Source: Elusimicrobia bacterium CG06_land_8_20_14_3_00_38_11 (GTDB taxonomy: Bacteria; Elusimicrobiota; UBA8919). From it: a stretch of 9,046 bases of DNA. The position numbers were made by a program, and so were the translations under genes. Where the stretch lies: NCBI GenBank assembly GCA_002780205.1, contig PEVQ01000062.1, positions 1 through 9,046 on the forward strand, given 5' to 3'. Positions within the stretch are counted from its first letter, which is position 1. Each line of letters opens with the position of its first letter. The notes beneath the pieces were generated by a model. The model did no database searches. It worked only from the letters and a program-made list of their open reading frames with translations, and was not told the origin of the DNA. This document shows, piece by piece, positions 5,770 through 9,046 of this stretch.

Positions 5770-7098
5770 TTATTTATGACAAATTATTATGCTCTCACCT
5801 CTGATTGCTCTGTTTCTTGCACCTAAAAGAGGATTAAATATTAACTTCTCAAACTTAAAGCCGACTTCTTCACAGAACTTTTTTGTCATTATTGTTGTCG
5901 GAATTTTCTTACCACTTACAGTGCTATCTCCAACAATTATCGCACATTTACCTTCTGGTTTTAAACACCAAAAAATGTTTTCTATTGCATCTTTCAAATC
6001 CTCATAATATTTTATCACCTTTACTGGTAAATCTTTATACATCGGGTGATTAGTAATTTCATTTTTCATACCTAAATATTTACCTTCAACTTCCGGCATT
6101 TTTACTCCAAGATAATCATATGCGATTTTGTCTTTGCCTACATAGTCAATTGAAAAATAATAAGGCGGACTCGTAATTACAGCATCAAATTTTTGTTCCA
6201 TGTTTTTCATTGATTTCAATTTTAACACATCACCTTCAATAAGTTCTGCTTTTTTGAATTTTAATCCAAATTTATTTTTTATCTCTATTAATTTATCATA
6301 ACAATTTTTTATGTAATTGAATTTTTCAATAAATAAACCCACCTTTCCTTTTCTATTATATCTGGTTGTTCTAACAAATGCATCAATCGTATCAAAATAT
6401 ATTAACAGCATAAGTTTGTGAATCAACGAATTTTGATGCTTCCATTTTTTCTTTTCTATTAAATCAAAAACTTTTTGCAAATCAGAAATAGAAAATTTCA
6501 AAGCATTTTCTTTTGCAAATAAGAGTTCATTTTTTACCTCTGCAATTGTTGTTCCAATTGGTGTTATATCAATTCCAACGCTTTCTATTCCCATTAAAGA
6601 TGCCTCATGGGTTGCTGTTCCCGAACCATTGAAAGGGTCAAGAATTATTGAATTTTCGTTCAGTTCAAAGGCATTTATCAGAGTTCTTGCTATCCTGGGA
6701 TAAAATTTACCTTTATATGGATACAGGTTATGAAAAGCATATGCGTTTGTATCACCAAATTTATCCATTAAGTCCGTGTATAATGTTTTTTCGCCTTTAA
6801 CTTTTTCAAGATGTGCAATCCGTAATTTCAATTCTTTGATACTACCATTTAACTTAACAGTTCTGTTTATCGAATCTATTGAATAGTTATTTGTCAGTCC
6901 ATTAAGTTCTAAATTTAAAAGTTCCAGATCAGCAAGGGTTTGCATCCAGAAACCAAAAGTTGTATCACCTTTTGGAGTCACATAACTTTCAAACTCTTTT
7001 GAATATACATCAATTATTTCTTCTGTTGTTGGAAACTCATATGTTCCGAACATTGTAGTTTGTTCTTTAATCATATCCGTTTTTCTATTCTTTTTCAT
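5770..7098 (-). CDS. DNA amino-methyltransferase (N4-cytosine or N6-adenine), modification subunit
   Basis: S-adenosylmethionine-dependent DNA methyltransferase acting on an exocyclic amino group. From the start chosen here it has 442 residues. The SAM-binding motif I is LDPFNGSGTATHEA (153-166), motif II VGIDITP (174-180), motif III LIEGDVLKL (286-294) and the catalytic motif IV ITSPPYYFSIDY (308-319). A YPYKGKFYPRIARTLI stretch precedes motif I, as in related enzymes. The roughly 110 residues between motifs II and III may hold target recognition, giving an alpha-like motif order. The TSPPY form favours N4-cytosine but does not exclude N6-adenine. The N-terminal 125 residues are an extra helical region. 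The ATG at 7098 is preferred for its GAAGGG Shine-Dalgarno; an in-frame GTG at 7128 would add ten residues read from repeat sequence. The gene is AT-rich compared with ilvB. It probably protects the host from the nuclease encoded next. Confidence 0.92.
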   Translation of the reverse strand: MKKNRKTDMIKEQTTMFGTYEFPTTEEIIDVYSKEFESYVTPKGDTTFGFWMQTLADLELLNLELNGLTNNYSIDSINRTVKLNGSIKELKLRIAHLEKVKGEKTLYTDLMDKFGDTNAYAFHNLYPYKGKFYPRIARTLINAFELNENSIILDPFNGSGTATHEASLMGIESVGIDITPIGTTIAEVKNELLFAKENALKFSISDLQKVFDLIEKKKWKHQNSLIHKLMLLIYFDTIDAFVRTTRYNRKGKVGLFIEKFNYIKNCYDKLIEIKNKFGLKFKKAELIEGDVLKLKSMKNMEQKFDAVITSPPYYFSIDYVGKDKIAYDYLGVKMPEVEGKYLGMKNEITNHPMYKDLPVKVIKYYEDLKDAIENIFWCLKPEGKCAIIVGDSTVSGKKIPTTIMTKKFCEEVGFKFEKLIFNPLLGARNRAIRGESIIICHK

Positions 7099-7118
7099 TT
7101 TCCCTTCATAAAACCACT

Positions 7119-7173
7119 GAACTGACACGGAAGCGGGCGGATAAATCCGCCCCTACACGGAACTGACTCGGAA
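7119..7173. repeat. Near-perfect direct repeat flanking a GC palindrome, between ilvB and the methyltransferase
   Basis: GAACTGACACGGAA at 7119-7132 and GAACTGACTCGGAA at 7160-7173 differ by one base and are 41 bases apart. Between them lies GGGCGGAT-AA-ATCCGCCC (7135-7152), a perfect palindrome followed by CCTACACGG. Further GGAAC/GTTCC words continue to 7195. On the minus strand the hairpin is not followed by a T-run, so a terminator is unlikely and the ilvB transcript can continue into the defence block. Confidence 0.8.
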
Positions 7174-7199
7174 TTGTTCTGTGTCTGTTCCGTGTTCTC

Positions 7200-8939
7200 T
7201 TAAGCTAAACTGGTTATTATTTCATCAAGCGCTTTGCCGGCCGGCACCATCGGAAGCACGTTTTCTTCTTCCTCAACGATGAAATCCATCACCACTACTC
7301 TGTCAATTTTCAGTGCCTTAATAAGTGTGTTTTCTACATCCTCTTTTTTACTAACCCTGATTCCAATAGCACCGTAACTTTCTGCAAGTTTCACAAAATC
7401 CGGCACCATCCATGTAGGTCTTTTGGCGGAAGCATCACTCGCAAGACATCCGTTGGGTTTAGTAAGACACACTGCGGAATATCTCCTCTTGTAAAAAAGT
7501 TCCTGCCACTGACGAACCATTCCCAGACAGGCATTGTCAAGTATTACGATTTTCACATTTATGTTATTCAAGACAGCGGTTGCAAGTTCCTGTATGTTCA
7601 TCTGAATTGAACCGTCGCCGGCGATATCAATAACGGTCTTTTTTGGATTTGCAATTTTGGCGCCGATTGCCGCAGGAAAACCGTAGCCCATTGTTCCGAG
7701 ACCGCCCGACGATAAAAAATGTCTCGGAAACTTTGGTTTATAAAACTGCGCCGACCACATCTGGTTTTGTCCGACTTCCGTTACAACAATCGCCTCGCCT
7801 TTTGTTATTTCTGAAATTTTTTCAATAACATATTGCGGACGGAGTTTATTATCTTTTTTATATGTGAACGGATTGACCCTCTGCCATTCGGAGATTTTTT
7901 TAAGCCAGTCGCGGTTATTTTTTTTCTTCAAATGTTTTATAAGTTCCGTAAGAATTTTTTTTGCGTCGCCGACAACAGGCACATCAACGGAAACATTTTT
8001 GGAGATAGATGTAGGGTCAATATCAATATGAATGATTTTTGCTTTGGGAGCAAAGGCGGAAAGTTTTCCGGTCACCCTGTCGTCAAAACGGGCGCCGATT
8101 GCAATTATTAAATCGCAATTCTGAAAAGATAAATTTGCGGCGTAATTACCGTGCATTCCCGGCATGAAAATGTTCAACGGGTGATCAGGCGGGAAACTCC
8201 CTATTGCCATAAGCGTTGTTGTAACAGGTGTGTGAATTTTTTCAGCAATTGATAATAACTCCGACGAGGAATTGGAAGAAATAACGCCGCCTCCGACATA
8301 CAAGAGCGGCTGTTTTGACAAGTTTATCAAATCCGCCGCTTTTTTAATTTGGCCGATATGTCCTTCGTAAACCGGATTGTAGGAGCGAATTTCTATTTTT
8401 TCCGGCCAGATGAATTCACATTCAGCCCTCTGAATATCAACGGGAATATCAACAAGCACAGGACCGGGACGGCCCGTTTTTGCGATATAAAATGCCTCGC
8501 GAATTGTTTTTGCAAGTTCCTTCACATCCTTAACCAGAAAATTATGTTTCGTCACAGAGCGGGTTATGCCCGTCGTATCCGCTTCCTGAAAAGCGTCGTT
8601 TCCGATAAGCGAAGTTGCAACCTGACCTGTAAATGCAACGAGCGGAATTGAATCCATATGAGCGGTTGCAAGCGCGGTTGTAAGATTTGCCGCACCGGGA
8701 CCCGATGTCGCGATACAAACACCGACTTTTCCTGTTGAGCGTGCGTATCCGTCCGCCATGTGTCCGGCGCCCTGCTCGTGTCGAGTCAGAACAAATCTGA
8801 TTTTACTGTTCGCTTCGCTCACTGCATCATAAATTTTGTCAAAAATGGGAATCACCGAACCGCCGGGGATTCCGAACAGAACCTCCACTTTTTCCCTCAA
8901 CAAACACTCAATAAAAATTTCCGAACCTGTTTTTAGCAT
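7200..8939 (-). CDS. ilvB: Acetolactate synthase large (catalytic) subunit IlvB
   Basis: Thiamine-diphosphate enzyme condensing two pyruvates, or pyruvate with 2-oxobutyrate, in valine, leucine and isoleucine synthesis. The 579-residue protein has the three TPP-enzyme domains. The N-terminal domain (about 1-170) carries the catalytic glutamate E55 in LTRHEQGAGHMADGYAR. The central FAD-associated domain (about 190-325) has GARFDDRVTGKL. The C-terminal domain (about 370-545) has the TPP/Mg motif GDGS (441-444) running through to ILDN (466-469), and the substrate-channel stretch LGMVRQWQELFY. Two loops look longer than usual. Residues 38-47 contain VSEANSK, about five more than in E. coli IlvI, and are encoded by a repeat word. 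Residues 489-512, between RYS and PDFVKLAE, are about 17 longer than in E. coli IlvI or B. subtilis IlvB. All catalytic residues remain, so it is probably active. An AGAGG lies about seven bases before the ATG at 8939. Confidence 0.97.
   Translation of the reverse strand: MLKTGSEIFIECLLREKVEVLFGIPGGSVIPIFDKIYDAVSEANSKIRFVLTRHEQGAGHMADGYARSTGKVGVCIATSGPGAANLTTALATAHMDSIPLVAFTGQVATSLIGNDAFQEADTTGITRSVTKHNFLVKDVKELAKTIREAFYIAKTGRPGPVLVDIPVDIQRAECEFIWPEKIEIRSYNPVYEGHIGQIKKAADLINLSKQPLLYVGGGVISSNSSSELLSIAEKIHTPVTTTLMAIGSFPPDHPLNIFMPGMHGNYAANLSFQNCDLIIAIGARFDDRVTGKLSAFAPKAKIIHIDIDPTSISKNVSVDVPVVGDAKKILTELIKHLKKKNNRDWLKKISEWQRVNPFTYKKDNKLRPQYVIEKISEITKGEAIVVTEVGQNQMWSAQFYKPKFPRHFLSSGGLGTMGYGFPAAIGAKIANPKKTVIDIAGDGSIQMNIQELATAVLNNINVKIVILDNACLGMVRQWQELFYKRRYSAVCLTKPNGCLASDASAKRPTWMVPDFVKLAESYGAIGIRVSKKEDVENTLIKALKIDRVVVMDFIVEEEENVLPMVPAGKALDEIITSLA
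7404..7475 (-). other. Extra loop in ilvB containing an imperfect palindrome
   Basis: This segment encodes residues 489-512, between the conserved RRYS and PDFVKLAE. In E. coli IlvI and B. subtilis IlvB, as I recall them, about seven residues join these landmarks; here there are 24. Within it, GTCTTTTGGCG (7418-7428) and CGCAAGAC (7440-7447) form an imperfect inverted pair around GAAGCATCACT, which looks like a short dispersed element carried in frame. Some lineages naturally have a longer cysteine-containing loop here, and two cysteines are present, so it may be partly ancestral. Confidence 0.5.
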
Positions 8940-8952
8940 ATTAGAACCTCTT

Positions 8953-8996
8953 TCACGAATAACACATCACGAATGTTATCACGAATGTTCACGAAT
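8953..8996. repeat. Four TCACGAAT units upstream of ilvB
   Basis: TCACGAAT occurs at 8953-8960, 8967-8974, 8979-8986 and 8989-8996. The start-to-start distances are 14, 12 and 10 bases. The nearest unit lies about 14 bases from the ilvB start and abuts its Shine-Dalgarno. They could be operator half-sites, but similar ATTCGTG-type low-complexity repeats are also found as dispersed intergenic sequence. Confidence 0.75.
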
Positions 8997-8997
8997 G

Positions 8998-9046
8998 AGA
9001 TTCTTCGCCTTCGGCTCAGAATGACTGCTTCTTTGGTGTCATGCTG
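8998..9046. repeat. Dispersed palindromic element cut by the right edge
   Basis: The plus strand reads AGATTCTTCGCCTTCGGCTC, then AGAATGAC, a short centre, then GTCATGCTG at the window edge. CAGAATGAC (9017-9025) and GTCATGCTG (9038-9046) are imperfect reverse complements, so the right arm probably continues outside as AGC-rich sequence. The form matches a very common intergenic repeat type I recognise from many bacterial assemblies. No coding capacity is claimed. Confidence 0.6.

Noticed and set aside
7099..7128. Ten-residue N-terminal extension of the methyltransferase from a GTG start
   Set aside because: The GTG lies inside the 14-base direct repeat and has no Shine-Dalgarno, whereas the ATG at 7098 has GAAGGG just upstream.
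7135..7152. GC hairpin after ilvB as a rho-independent terminator
   Set aside because: No T-run follows on the minus strand, and the hairpin matches the style of other dispersed palindromes in the window.
8953..8996. CRISPR-like array
   Set aside because: The repeat unit is only eight bases and the spacers two to six bases, far too short for a CRISPR array.
8940..9046. Leader peptide or attenuator for ilvB
   Set aside because: The short upstream region is filled with repeats; I see no leader ORF rich in branched-chain codons and no terminator/antiterminator pair, and the window ends too soon to exclude one further upstream.

Overview
The window is a block of minus-strand genes; every coding sequence I can support reads right to left. 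It looks like a piece of a Gram-negative, uncultivated-type bacterial chromosome: there are two outer-envelope-type lipoproteins, an ATP synthase operon start of the atpZ-atpI-atpB kind, and many short dispersed palindromic or low-complexity repeats of a type I associate with candidate-phylum genomes such as Omnitrophota or Elusimicrobiota. That taxonomic guess is weak and rests on general impression only.

Layout in transcription order (high to low coordinates). (1) 8940-9046: the ilvB upstream region, made of repeats (a truncated palindromic element at the edge and four TCACGAAT units). (2) ilvB, acetolactate synthase large subunit, 7200-8939. (3) 7103-7199: repeat-rich spacer with a GC palindrome inside a near-perfect direct repeat. 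(4) An AT-rich cargo block, 3537-7098: an amino-type DNA methyltransferase, a PD-(D/E)xK-like protein that is probably its cognate restriction endonuclease, an unrecognised 62-residue ORF, and an MNT nucleotidyltransferase/HEPN pair of toxin-antitoxin type. (5) ilvN, acetolactate synthase small subunit, 3064-3540, whose start codon overlaps the HEPN stop codon. (6) Two lipoproteins, a GNA1162/DUF799-like one and a CsgG-family one, tightly packed after ilvN. (7) A 52-base spacer with interleaved perfect dyads, then atpZ, a 161-base repeat-filled gap, an atpI-like gene with a doubtful start, and atpB; the left edge lies just after atpB.

Two themes stand out. First, a composite defence block (restriction-modification plus MNT/HEPN) sits between ilvB and ilvN, which encode the two subunits of one enzyme and are normally adjacent. 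It is spliced in without breaking the transcription unit: the last HEPN codons contain the ilvN ribosome binding site. Second, dispersed repeats appear to enter coding sequence in frame. The n- and h-regions of both lipoprotein signal peptides are written by an AT-rich inverted repeat; ilvB carries two loops longer than in the reference enzymes I remember, one made from a 14-base word that also occurs in an intergenic repeat, the other containing an imperfect palindrome; and the 5' end of atpI abuts a repeat and a six-base homopolymer that puts the natural ATG out of frame.

No tRNA, rRNA, CRISPR array, transposase or convincing rho-independent terminator was seen.
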